Assembly: GCA_033763695.1 (NCBI GenBank) | Contig: JANRKB010000003.1 | Span: forward strand, 124,001-188,000 | From: JANRKB01 sp033763695 | GTDB taxonomy: Bacteria > Planctomycetota > Phycisphaerae > Phycisphaerales > UBA1924 | Reading direction: 5' to 3' | Length of the DNA: 64,000 nucleotides | Part shown: positions 52,926-61,639 of the stretch, one piece after another | Layout: each line of letters begins with the position of its first letter | Numbering within the stretch: position 1 is the stretch's first letter | Notes under the pieces: generated by a model | What the model was told of the DNA's origin: nothing | Seen by the model: the letters and a program-made list of their open reading frames with translations, nothing else | Database searches by the model: none | Translations under genes and position numbers: made by a program

Positions 52926-53453
52926 ATTCATCCCTTTATGTTGACTCCGCCCCGTCCCCTGCCCCACATGGGCTTTGGACCGGCGGCGGAGAGTTCGTTC
53001 GCAAATTCCACGAACACGAAGCCGCCGTTCCAGAGCCCATTGCCATCGGCAATAGAGACAATTCTCGGGCCGACAGGGCCGGTTCAGCTTGGCTGCTTGG
53101 CTGTTCTGGCATTCCGCCGCCGCACCACCTCGACTTCCGCTGCGGCGAGCCGGGAGTAGTGCAGGTGACCTGACAGACTGGCCTCTGCTTCAAACCCGCT
53201 GCTGTAGATTCGTTGCACGGGCCAGCCTGGCACAAGCCTGTCGAGCGGCTCGGAGCTGGCGGCAGCCTTCCTTTGTCTCAGCCTGCTTGCGCCGGTTCAT
53301 CCGCTGTGCGACATTGAAGCTGCCTGGCGGTCGGCGGGATGTCAAGAGTTCCCGAGTGCCGGACGTCGGGCTAACCACTTCTCGGGAAGGCGGCACTCTT
53401 GCGTGTGAAGCACTTCCGATTCTCATGCGGATACGTGGCCGGGGGGTTGTCGT
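52926..53453. other. Spacer without a convincing gene
   Basis: 528 bases between a minus-strand and a plus-strand gene. Open frames on both strands have arginine/serine-rich shadow composition. GCGGGATGTCAAGA near 53334 resembles the hairpin sequence near 52556, suggesting a repeated element. Promoters for the two divergent genes should lie here, but none stands out. Confidence 0.4.
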
Positions 53454-54449
53454 ATGGCTCACGAGGTTCGCACGCTTCGATACCGCTGCGTCGCGGCAAG
53501 TGTCGAAGGACTCATCCAACAGGTTGCGGTGAGCTACATCCGCACCGGACACTTCTTCTACGTATCCGGACGGCTCGGCCCCGATACCGACGCCGCGGCG
53601 GTCGACGCCAAGCTCATCAACAAGTATGGGGTGGATGTCTCCCGATGGACACGGGCGCTGCGGAAGCAACGCGGCGAGGCAAACCTCCAGTACATCCGGT
53701 ACGGCCGGTTCTTCCTGCTCCTTGCAACGCACGGTGTCAGTCTGTTCTTCGAACTGGAGGGCGAGCAGGTGCACGACTGCCGACGCATGCCCATCAAGTT
53801 CGCGGGCTACTCGTTGAGTTACCGTGGCGGGCACCCGCACGTACGCATTGATATGGAGACATACCTCGGATTCAAGGCGGCGATGGTGCAAGCGGGCCTG
53901 GCACTCGATAGGGCAGGGATGGAAGAGCTCTTCGCGATGCCGCGGTTTGTGCCGTATGCACCGGTGCGGCGGCAACTCTGGAATGTGTGGCGGGAAGTCA
54001 ACCGGGCACGCACGGCGGCCGGTTTAGATCCGCTCCGAGAGGAATGCCTGAATCTGCGTCGCAGAATTGTTCGGCCGTTCGGAGAACTCCGCGGTGTCAG
54101 GGCAATTGTGAACGAGCAGATGAGTGTGGAGGGAGACGCGATGATTGATGAGCCAAGCGATGGACTGAGTTGGGATGGCCTATGTGGACCGAACACAGAT
54201 GCGTTCGAGAGAGCCGCGTCGCCGCCAGGCAGTGTTCGGCCGCACGAAGGAGTCATCGGTGAAGCGAGACCGGTCTCTCGCGGCGTGAGCACGAGTGAAC
54301 CAGCGACGGTATTCCCGGTTGGTTGGGGTGATGGCGTCGGTGACGATGACCGCACCCTCCATCCACCAAGCGTTCCGCCGGGAATCGGTCGGCCTGGTGG
54401 CGGCCCCAAAGGGCCCGTGAAGGGAAGTGGTCGAGAGCCCGGCCGATAG
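53454..54449 (+). CDS. Conserved hypothetical protein of planctomycete integrated elements
   Basis: 331 aa. The N-terminal 225 residues are compact: AHEVRTLRYRCVAASVEGLI, a repeated YIRTGHFFYVSGRL / YIRYGRFFLLLATHG pattern, FAGYSLSYRGGHPHVRID and FVPYAPVRRQLWNVWREVNRAR. This looks like a family I have seen beside tyrosine recombinases in planctomycetes, without assigned function. The C-terminal 100 residues are Pro/Gly/Asp-rich and probably disordered. It converges with the second recombinase gene 19 bases away, so a recombination or replication role is a guess. Confidence 0.65.
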   Translation: MAHEVRTLRYRCVAASVEGLIQQVAVSYIRTGHFFYVSGRLGPDTDAAAVDAKLINKYGVDVSRWTRALRKQRGEANLQYIRYGRFFLLLATHGVSLFFELEGEQVHDCRRMPIKFAGYSLSYRGGHPHVRIDMETYLGFKAAMVQAGLALDRAGMEELFAMPRFVPYAPVRRQLWNVWREVNRARTAAGLDPLREECLNLRRRIVRPFGELRGVRAIVNEQMSVEGDAMIDEPSDGLSWDGLCGPNTDAFERAASPPGSVRPHEGVIGEARPVSRGVSTSEPATVFPVGWGDGVGDDDRTLHPPSVPPGIGRPGGGPKGPVKGSGREPGR

Positions 54450-54468
54450 TTGGCCCGGAGGAGCCTTT

Positions 54469-55539
54469 TCACCCTGCGAACAGACGGGTAAGTCTCTCCA
54501 TCGTTTCGCTCTGCACCTGACGTGAGCGTGCGTCATACATGCGTGTCGTTCGAGGGTCGGCGTGACCGAGCAGGTCCTGCACTCTGGTGAGTTCAAGGCC
54601 CGATTCCAGCAACGCGGTCGCGGCCCCAGCGCGGAAGCTGTGACAAGAGATACCGCTTGCGGGGAATCCGGCTCCCCGGAGCCGGCGTCGGACCATCCTC
54701 AGGATGTCGTCCGCAGAGAGACCTCGCGTGATTGAACGGTGCGGACTGAGACTCGGGAAGAGGGGATCGTCAACGCTTCCTGATCCGAGTCGCTGGAGCC
54801 ATTGGAACAGCACGCTGCGCAATTCACCCGAAAGAGGAAGTTGCCTTCGCTTGGCATGCTTCTCTTCCAGAATCAGCATTTCATCGCGGGGCCGGAGCGA
54901 TGCCGCATCTAGACGCACGTTGCCGCGGGTGAGCTTTGCAACTGCCCCGACGCGGGCCGCGGTAAGACTCAGCACCGTGATGATCGCGTGGTCTCGCTGC
55001 CCGATGAGGGTCGTCGAGTCGATGACGGCAAGCGTGTGGCGGATTTGCTCAGAGCGGATGGCACGGGTCTCGCCGCGCTCGACGATGAGCCTGGGAGAAC
55101 GGACACTGGCGGCGGGGTTGATGATCGCCGCGTGCCGCTGCACGAGCTGGTGGTAGAAGTGACGAATCGCCGCGAGATGCTGCTTGCGGGTGCGGATGGC
55201 CATAGTTCGCGGCGGTCGTTGCGAATGATGTCCATGACCGGGCTTAGCATGGAGCGATTCGACGTACATTGCGACGTGTCGCGGCGTCGCCGAAGCGACG
55301 GAGAGTCCCAGCGATTCAAGGTGCTCAACGAATCGTCGCACGGCCCGGGTATAGACGATGCGGGTGAGCGGTCCGACCCCGAAAATGAACTCCTCCCAGG
55401 CCAACCGCTCGCGATGGGTGACCAGTTGGGGTGGGCAAACCGCGTTTGATTGTGTGTCATTCGTCGAAAGGCCGGTTGGCGCGCTGGCGGAATAGCAGAC
55501 TGTTGGTAGAGCGGGCTGTCCCGCATCGTCATCATCCAT
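54469..55539 (-). CDS. Second tyrosine recombinase (XerC/D-like)
   Basis: 356 aa from the ATG at 55539. The core-binding domain (about 60-160) includes RIVYTRAVRRFVEHLESLG and RKQHLAAIRHFYHQLV. The catalytic part has TAARVGAVAKL (Arg), then ISCHSFRAGAATALLESG (His/Arg) and DLLGHADPRTTRMYD (His, Tyr). All five core residues except a clear Lys are visible. It is unlike the tRNA-proximal integrase and oriented oppositely, so the island carries two recombinases, perhaps from nested elements. Confidence 0.88.
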   Translation of the reverse strand: MDDDDAGQPALPTVCYSASAPTGLSTNDTQSNAVCPPQLVTHRERLAWEEFIFGVGPLTRIVYTRAVRRFVEHLESLGLSVASATPRHVAMYVESLHAKPGHGHHSQRPPRTMAIRTRKQHLAAIRHFYHQLVQRHAAIINPAASVRSPRLIVERGETRAIRSEQIRHTLAVIDSTTLIGQRDHAIITVLSLTAARVGAVAKLTRGNVRLDAASLRPRDEMLILEEKHAKRRQLPLSGELRSVLFQWLQRLGSGSVDDPLFPSLSPHRSITRGLSADDILRMVRRRLRGAGFPASGISCHSFRAGAATALLESGLELTRVQDLLGHADPRTTRMYDARSRQVQSETMERLTRLFAG

Positions 55540-55629
55540 GACAGAGAACGTCCTTTCTCTGGCATGGCATCGCATGGGTGGGCCGGGCTGGCAAGGGTGA
55601 TCGGGTGGGGCGTGGGGAGCGGCACGCAA

Positions 55630-55670
55630 AGGTTGAGAGCCAGTGGTGCACCACGGGTCTCAACCTTTTT
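55630..55670. terminator. Strong terminator hairpin after the DUF932 gene
   Basis: AGGTTGAGA (55630-55638) pairs with TCTCAACCT (55658-55666). Inside lies the palindrome GTGGTGCACCAC. The plus strand then reads TTTT and the minus strand TTT, so it works best for plus transcription but lies nine bases after the minus-strand gene's stop. Confidence 0.7.
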
Positions 55671-55674
55671 GAAC

Positions 55675-56727
55675 TCAGCTACTGGCAAGGGCGAGGAGGC
55701 GGGAAGCCTTCACGTCCAGTTCGGTCCGGTCACCGATGTATCTGAGGGTGCCGGAAATACGCGTCAGGGCATCGACCACCGAAAAGATGGTCAGACGTCC
55801 GTTGCTGCGGGCGATGTCGAGGGCTTCCTTAGCGAGCGACTTGGGGATCTCGTGCCGCGTTAGCAGCTTGAGCGTCTCCTCGTCCTCGGTTCCCAAGTGA
55901 CTCTTCATCGCCTTGCGGATCACGTCGGCGAACTTGTCGCGCCTGGAGTCCCGCTTGAGCACGAGCCGGTGCATGATCTCCCGGATGTCCGAGAGGGCGT
56001 CACGCACGTTGGCCGTGTGCTTGCGGCTGAACTCCAGAACTTCCGTGGCGTCCCAAACGATGTGGTTGGCGCAGATGGCCTGGAACCAGAACGTCTGGAT
56101 GCCCACCGACCGCCGTCCCACCTCGCTGTTCCAGACGAACATGCCGGGGCAGAACGCCTCGTCGTCGATCTCGATCCACCCGGTGGGGTCGATGAGAAAC
56201 ACGAAGAGGTCCTGTTCGCCGCAGTAGAGGCCCGTGCCACCGTTCCCCGTGGGGTCGCCCCGGCCGGCCCGCTGGGGCGGGACGAAGTCGGTGGCGAACT
56301 CGCGGATGGTCGAGAGCAGCTCGATGTTCGTCAGCCGCGTGTAGGACGCGGGGTGGATCGAACGGATCGCGTTGTTGTGCTCGTAGACCTGGACGGGCTT
56401 GTTGCCGCGGGGGAGGGTCTCGTAGAAGACCATGGACGCGGTGTCGGGTGTGAGCCGGTTGACCGTGTCCTTCGAGACGCCCGCGAACGTGCAGAGCTGG
56501 CCGAAGCTCCAGCTGTTGAGCCGGAACGTGTCCTGCCGATTCACCTCGATGCCCAGTGATCCGTCCGAGGGCACGGCGACCATATCGCCGGGCTTCACCC
56601 AGCGTTCCCTGGACTGTTCGTCCATCTGCCTGCAGTGACCGTAGAGGTCGCCGAAGTCCTGGAAGCACTCGTCCGCCGGGCGGCGGAAGAGTTCGCGGTT
56701 GGCGCGTGTCAAAACCTGCTGATTCAT
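55675..56727 (-). CDS. DUF932 / phage-plasmid-like protein
   Basis: 350 aa with AAGGAG before the ATG at 56727. It shows VPSDGSLGIEVNRQDTFRLN, the DUF932 core YEHNNAIRSIHPASYTRLTN, LFVFLIDPTGWIEIDDEAFCPG, FWFQAICANHIVWDATE and a helical C-terminus. DUF932 proteins are common on plasmids, phages and integrative elements, where they may act in replication or recombination; the mechanism is not known. A palindrome-bearing repeat lies on either side of the gene. Confidence 0.82.
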   Translation of the reverse strand: MNQQVLTRANRELFRRPADECFQDFGDLYGHCRQMDEQSRERWVKPGDMVAVPSDGSLGIEVNRQDTFRLNSWSFGQLCTFAGVSKDTVNRLTPDTASMVFYETLPRGNKPVQVYEHNNAIRSIHPASYTRLTNIELLSTIREFATDFVPPQRAGRGDPTGNGGTGLYCGEQDLFVFLIDPTGWIEIDDEAFCPGMFVWNSEVGRRSVGIQTFWFQAICANHIVWDATEVLEFSRKHTANVRDALSDIREIMHRLVLKRDSRRDKFADVIRKAMKSHLGTEDEETLKLLTRHEIPKSLAKEALDIARSNGRLTIFSVVDALTRISGTLRYIGDRTELDVKASRLLALASS

Positions 56728-56831
56728 GAACACTCCTTGTCGTTGTTGGGTGCCCGCTGAATGCGGGGCACGTTGGTCAGCGACCGTTCCACGCAAACGC
56801 GGCGGGGAATGGCCAGAGAAAGAACCTTGAT

Positions 56832-56843
56832 GTGGTGCACCAC
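56832..56843. repeat. Second copy of palindrome GTGGTGCACCAC
   Basis: The same 12-bp palindrome occurs in the terminator at 55643-55654. In both places it is followed by a C/G run and TCTCA, so the similarity extends over about 20 bases. The two copies flank the DUF932 gene. The rest of the 413-base gap to the next gene holds no convincing gene. Confidence 0.7.
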
Positions 56844-57140
56844 CGGGCTCTCACGGGCGGGCGGGCTGTCACGTCTGGCTCGTCATCGAATCCGAGTGGT
56901 TGAGCCATGGACAAGCCCTCCGACCATGAGGGGCCGGTGGCGGAACGTCTACCCGTCGCAAGTTGTGACTGGGTTATGGCAAATGCACGGACAATGTCTC
57001 CAGCGGACTCCCATCCGAAAAGACTCCTTCTCGGGGATACCACAAAGGCGCGATTCGAGTACCGTTTACACTGAGTCAATAAAATGTCGCGACCGTTGGG
57101 TCAGCTAGGGTGCTGCGGGCGATTACCCAGGAGTTTTCGG

Positions 57141-60100
57141 ATGAGTTGGAGTTCTCTCGACCTCGCAAATCCACGGCACCCTGGGGCATCGAGGCCTCGA
57201 TGGGATGAGCGGCCGTGGCGAAGCTGCTCAGAATGTGTTGCCGAGTCGAACGGACCTGTTCTCGATATCTGCTGGACCACAGATCTTCTGACCCCAGACG
57301 TCGCTCGGAGAATCGCCGAACTGACGACCGTAACAACCCTCGTCATTCGTCCTCCAGACCGCCTTTCCGCCGAATGGGAACGCACTTGCCACGCAATCGC
57401 GAAAACTCCCAGCCTCGACAGGCTCGTTATCGGGACCATCAACGGAACGATGCAAACGAGTGCGTTGCTCTTGGAATCGTGCCAGCGTGTTCGCCACGTG
57501 AAGATTGGCCATGGGTGGTTCACCGAAGACGGCAGTTCCGAGCTGTTCGCCGCTATCGCAACTCGACCGCAGTTACGCTCGCTCGCTTTGCCTTGCATGC
57601 CTAAGGATTCTTGTGTGCGTGAGGCACTGGCCGCTGTGTCCCGACACGGTGCGTTGCTGCAATCCTTGGAGCTATCCATTTCCGGTTCCGAGCGTGACTC
57701 AATTGCCTGCCTGTCGCACCTGCCTGCTCTCGAATCCCTTGTGCTTTGGGACGTACCCTGCGATCACCTCCATGTCGTTTCACAGACACTTGAGGGCCGA
57801 CTCGCGCTGAGGACGCTCGTCCTTTCGGTTGAGCATGACTGTTCGCTGAGTGATCTCCCCGATGACTGCATCGCCGGCGAAATGTTCTGGCCTAGCGACT
57901 TCGATCTGCTGGGTGGTCTCCAGTCGTTAACATCGTTGACGATCGACAACATGGCTCTTGGAACCCGCTCCCGCTTTCCATCAGAACTTCGCAAGCTGGA
58001 GAACCTACAAGGCTTGCATGTGCTCGGGCTTTCGCGAATACCCGCCACTACTTGCGAAGTGCTTGGCGATCTCAAGCATCTTGAGGCTTTAGCGATCAAC
58101 GTTGCCGGCTGGACGCAACATCAGACCGCTCGGATGCTCCATGGATTGAGCCAGCTCATTGATCTGCGGCTCGCTGGCTCAGGATTGGATGCACATTCGA
58201 CACTCGCGCACCCGCTCAAGTTGATGCAGGGCCTGCAAACACTTGAACTACGAGGTTTCACAAGCAGCTCGTGGGCTCCCTTTATCCATCAGGCGATACT
58301 AGATAAGCGAGCCTTGGGTGAAGTCGGTATTATCGCCGCTCCACCGACAACTGGCGTGGCGTTTGCGGAGAACTTACCACCCGATATCGATACCTCTCTG
58401 CCAATAACCGAGACCCACCGTTGCCCTGCGCTGAAGTGTTTTCTCGGCAAGAACCTCAATCTGAACGCAAACACGGTCGCAGAGGTTGTCGCCGGCAGCC
58501 ACAAACTCGAACGCATGCAGCTTGTCCAAGACATGCCAGTCCGTGTAAACTCCAACCTACTAATGGCTTTGGAGAACGCATCGAGCTTGCAGCATCTCGA
58601 AGTTCCGTTTGCAGATCTTGCGGCTGAGATTTCGGGGCTTGCTGACTATCCCAAGAGGATCATCCGCAGTCTGCGGAGCCAGCTCGACGGCACAGCGTTC
58701 GACGTACCGGTTTGCACAATTGTGGTTGTTGGAGATAGCCGCTCGTCGAGCAATCGTGATGACCGTCTTGGCAAGACGCAGTTGTGCACGAGGTTGCGCG
58801 GGCAGGCCGTCCTGCCGCCCGGTGGCTCAGATGTCACACGCGGCTTTGAGCGGCATCACGCGGTCTTTGCCGCGACAGATAACGATCGCAAAACACGATC
58901 TGTCGAGTGTGTACTCATGGACTTTGGCGGGCAGAAAGAGTTGCTCTCTGCCCACCGACTCTTCCTCGGAACAAGGCTCGTCTACGCCATCTGCATCGAT
59001 GCCAGAGACTCGCTGGCCAGCACGAGGGTTCTGCACTGGCTGAACACCGCCCGCGTGAACTCCCTTGCGCGTGGTCAGCCGGAACACGGCCGCCGTCATC
59101 CACCCTGTGTGATTGTTGAAACGCACGCCGGTCGCAGTTCGAAGCGGGGTTACCGCATCGCCGATTTGAAGAGCATCGTCAATCAGTATCAAGCCTCGTG
59201 CGAAACGGCACCACACATCGAGATTATCGACGGTTACGACAATTACGATGATCCGGATGGCGAGGGCCTCGTTCGTATCCGAGCGGCCGTTGGTCGCTGC
59301 TTAGCGAGCGCTGGTGTGTTCGGGGGCGGCTTTGATCGGCTCAGCTCCGAAGCAATTCACATGTTTTTGCATGAACGGTATCCGCTCGCGCCCATTGACA
59401 GCATTGACGCGTTGGCTGAGAAGCTGAATCGCTTGAATAGGAGTCTGCCGTACCCCACTGAACAACGTGGGGTCACGCTGGCAGGACCGCCAAAGCTCAC
59501 CACCGAGGAGCTCATTCGATTGATCCGGTTGCTGCGAGACCTCGGCCTTGTCACGTGGTTTGGCGATTGGAGTCGAAACGCTGGCCCGTTGATGTCAAGC
59601 AAAGTGTTTGACCCTGCTGTGATCAATGAGCTTCTCTACGCCATTGTTGATCCGACACTTAACTTGGGGACGACACTTACTGATTCCGAGTTCGCTCGCA
59701 TACTCCGTGAGCGCCGAGACGCACGCTGGGCCGACGATCCGCAGCTGCTTGCAGATGTGGTGGCTCTCCTCAAAGAGACTGGCCTGATCGTCACGGCGCG
59801 GCACGGATCGGAACATCGCGTGGTTGTGCCCGATCGGATTGAGTCACTGCGACCCGACACAGTGCCCACAACTGCAACAAGAGAATGGCCACTCGTAATG
59901 ACGCAAGTAGTTACCTATTGGCCGGACAGGCTCGTTCCCGCACTCATCGCAGAGCACAACGATTGTCTTGCGCCGACGGCCACGCCGGCAAGGAACCGGC
60001 TGCGTCTATTTGTACCATCCGGGACCGAAGCGGCCGATTCGGAGGTGCAGCTGGGCCTGCAGGAAATGCCACAGTCGGATGGTCGAGTGCACACACGCGT

Positions 60101-60806
60101 GAGCATTTCGTCGCCGGTCGCGAGTGACGCGAGTCGCCGCTCGTGTGTTCGGATGTGTGCGTGGCTCGAACGCCTGTATGAGAAGGAGACCGGGGACTCG
60201 CTCGGCGCATGGCGAGAGACCAATCTCGTGATAGACCAACAGGCCAATGCGAATCAGAGGAATCGGCAGACTGAGCGTGTGGTGACCGCTCGGCGCAACT
60301 GGCTCGACGCAATCAGCGTTGAAACAATGCGACGTGACGAGGGTGTGCAGTCTGCAATGGACAAACTTGGTGTGGACCTGGCCACGGTGTCCGATGTAGA
60401 GCTTCGACGTCGATTGACGGTCGTGGCAAAGGCAGATCTGACGGATGGAGAACGTGGATGGGCCACGGTTGCGGCGGTGGCGTTGACTTCATTCGATTCA
60501 AAGTCCAGTTCCACGGCGTCTCTGAGGCGACTAGCCGCGTTTGTCTCGCAGTTAGATCATGCCTGCCAGTCGCGTGCGACGGATCCAAAGCACTCCTCCG
60601 GATTGGCGGACGAGTCGCACTCTCTAAAAGCGGTGCTTGCGGCAGGATTGCCCGACGATGACGATGTCAATAGTGCGGCCGCGCTATTCGCAAGAGGACG
60701 CTGCTGGCGGCCCGGCCAGTCCGAGCAAGTGATTTCACACCTGTCCTTCGCACGGTTGCTGAGCAGTGCCGTGACAAAGATGTTTGGTAGCCGCCGTGCT
60801 CGGTGA
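57141..60806 (+). CDS. Roco-like protein: leucine-rich repeats, Roc GTPase, COR
   Basis: 1221 aa from the ATG seven bases after AGGAG; an in-frame ATG at 57084 has no such site. Residues about 70-500 are irregular leucine-rich repeats (SLTSLTIDNMALG, HLEALAINVAGW, GLQTLELRGF). The Roc domain begins CTIVVVGDS (about 527) with a P-loop whose GxxxxGK spacing is enlarged by several residues (GDSRSSSNRDDRLGKTQL), then DFGGQKELLSAHRLFLG (about 594). The N/TKxD base motif is not obvious. COR follows (about 735-860, FLHERYPLAP, LLRDLGLVTWFGD). The last 350 residues are unassigned. It is likely a nucleotide-regulated sensor or scaffold. Confidence 0.8.
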   Translation: MSWSSLDLANPRHPGASRPRWDERPWRSCSECVAESNGPVLDICWTTDLLTPDVARRIAELTTVTTLVIRPPDRLSAEWERTCHAIAKTPSLDRLVIGTINGTMQTSALLLESCQRVRHVKIGHGWFTEDGSSELFAAIATRPQLRSLALPCMPKDSCVREALAAVSRHGALLQSLELSISGSERDSIACLSHLPALESLVLWDVPCDHLHVVSQTLEGRLALRTLVLSVEHDCSLSDLPDDCIAGEMFWPSDFDLLGGLQSLTSLTIDNMALGTRSRFPSELRKLENLQGLHVLGLSRIPATTCEVLGDLKHLEALAINVAGWTQHQTARMLHGLSQLIDLRLAGSGLDAHSTLAHPLKLMQGLQTLELRGFTSSSWAPFIHQAILDKRALGEVGIIAAPPTTGVAFAENLPPDIDTSLPITETHRCPALKCFLGKNLNLNANTVAEVVAGSHKLERMQLVQDMPVRVNSNLLMALENASSLQHLEVPFADLAAEISGLADYPKRIIRSLRSQLDGTAFDVPVCTIVVVGDSRSSSNRDDRLGKTQLCTRLRGQAVLPPGGSDVTRGFERHHAVFAATDNDRKTRSVECVLMDFGGQKELLSAHRLFLGTRLVYAICIDARDSLASTRVLHWLNTARVNSLARGQPEHGRRHPPCVIVETHAGRSSKRGYRIADLKSIVNQYQASCETAPHIEIIDGYDNYDDPDGEGLVRIRAAVGRCLASAGVFGGGFDRLSSEAIHMFLHERYPLAPIDSIDALAEKLNRLNRSLPYPTEQRGVTLAGPPKLTTEELIRLIRLLRDLGLVTWFGDWSRNAGPLMSSKVFDPAVINELLYAIVDPTLNLGTTLTDSEFARILRERRDARWADDPQLLADVVALLKETGLIVTARHGSEHRVVVPDRIESLRPDTVPTTATREWPLVMTQVVTYWPDRLVPALIAEHNDCLAPTATPARNRLRLFVPSGTEAADSEVQLGLQEMPQSDGRVHTRVSISSPVASDASRRSCVRMCAWLERLYEKETGDSLGAWRETNLVIDQQANANQRNRQTERVVTARRNWLDAISVETMRRDEGVQSAMDKLGVDLATVSDVELRRRLTVVAKADLTDGERGWATVAAVALTSFDSKSSSTASLRRLAAFVSQLDHACQSRATDPKHSSGLADESHSLKAVLAAGLPDDDDVNSAAALFARGRCWRPGQSEQVISHLSFARLLSSAVTKMFGSRRAR

Positions 60807-61187
60807 ATGCACTCAGTGCTGGATTGGCCCATCACGAACAGCGACTTGGTTGGTGCGATCCGGACCTCTGGCTTGCCAGATACGTTCACTGAAGGGTGCG
60901 TTTGGAGATCGCCGCCCGCCGGAGGGTCGCGGTGCGTACGCCGCTGGCACAGGACGACTTGGAACGGCCTTGGAACGCGGAGAGTATTTTTTCTAAAGGC
61001 GAAAGCGAGTCGAGGGGCATCGACCCAGCGTGGCACGCAGTGATGGTCAGGCGTAGCCCGCCGACCCTTGGAATGGACATGGAACGCGCTCGAAGAGACC
61101 AGCGCTCAGGCTGTGGCATTTGCGCAGAGTGGGCGTAGTTTGGACGTGCGGCTGGCGAGGGCATTCTCGCCGCCTTGGAGCTGCCCG
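60807..61187 (+). other. Spacer before the chaperone-like genes
   Basis: No clear gene. A GTG-initiated 80-codon frame (60896-61138) and short frames in other phases have no recognisable features. TTGGAACG-type words recur (CTTGGAACGG, CTTGGAACGC, CATGGAACGC). A T-run (TTTTTTCT, 60986-60993) is the only low-GC patch, and no strong hairpin precedes it. Promoter elements for the downstream module may lie here. Confidence 0.35.
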
Positions 61188-61601
61188 ATGCCCCCGACCT
61201 CTCTTCCCGACCGCCCGCCACATTCGCCTCACACATCGCGTCGCCTGCTCGCGAGACTTTCCGAGATCGCCATCCTCTGCGAGCGGTACCTCGCGGAAGC
61301 GGAGCGCCTGCGTGGCCGAGACGGGCTGAGCGTGCGCCGCCGGGAATTGCTTCGCGGCGTCGTTGAATCGGTTCACGGCGTCGTTCTCGATGCATTCGAC
61401 GAGCATCGGGTGGAGCCGCTCGTTCCACTCTGCGCAGAACCAGCCGAACTGAGTCGACACCAGGTCGTCGCGCGCGTCGTTGACCACGGATCGCGGCCTG
61501 GGGATGTCATTTGGGTTTTCGAGCGAGGATTTGTTTGGAGCGCTGACGGCTCGGTCGTGCGAAAAGCGATCGTCGCCGTTGCCGTGCCTAGAGAGACGTA
61601 A
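61188..61601 (+). CDS. GrpE-like nucleotide exchange factor
   Basis: 137 aa; the ATG lies seven bases after GGAG. The first 20 residues are Pro-rich and a helical segment follows (about 20-70). The C-terminal half has the GrpE head pattern: VLDAFDEHRVEPLVPLC, then HQVVARVVDHGSRPGDVIWVFERGF and VVRKAIVAVAVP, equivalent to GxFDPxxHEAV...GTVxxVxxxGYxL...RPAxVxV. It directly precedes an Hsp70-like gene (38 bases), so it is probably its dedicated exchange factor. It is shorter than housekeeping GrpE, mainly in the long N-terminal helix. Confidence 0.72.
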   Translation: MPPTSLPDRPPHSPHTSRRLLARLSEIAILCERYLAEAERLRGRDGLSVRRRELLRGVVESVHGVVLDAFDEHRVEPLVPLCAEPAELSRHQVVARVVDHGSRPGDVIWVFERGFVWSADGSVVRKAIVAVAVPRET

Positions 61602-61639
61602 GCCAGCACCTCTGCCCCCACCACTGAAGGAGAATGTAA

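Noticed and set aside
60896..61138. Small gene between the Roco-like and GrpE-like genes
   Set aside because: GTG start without a clear ribosome site, and competing frames are equally open; no motif.
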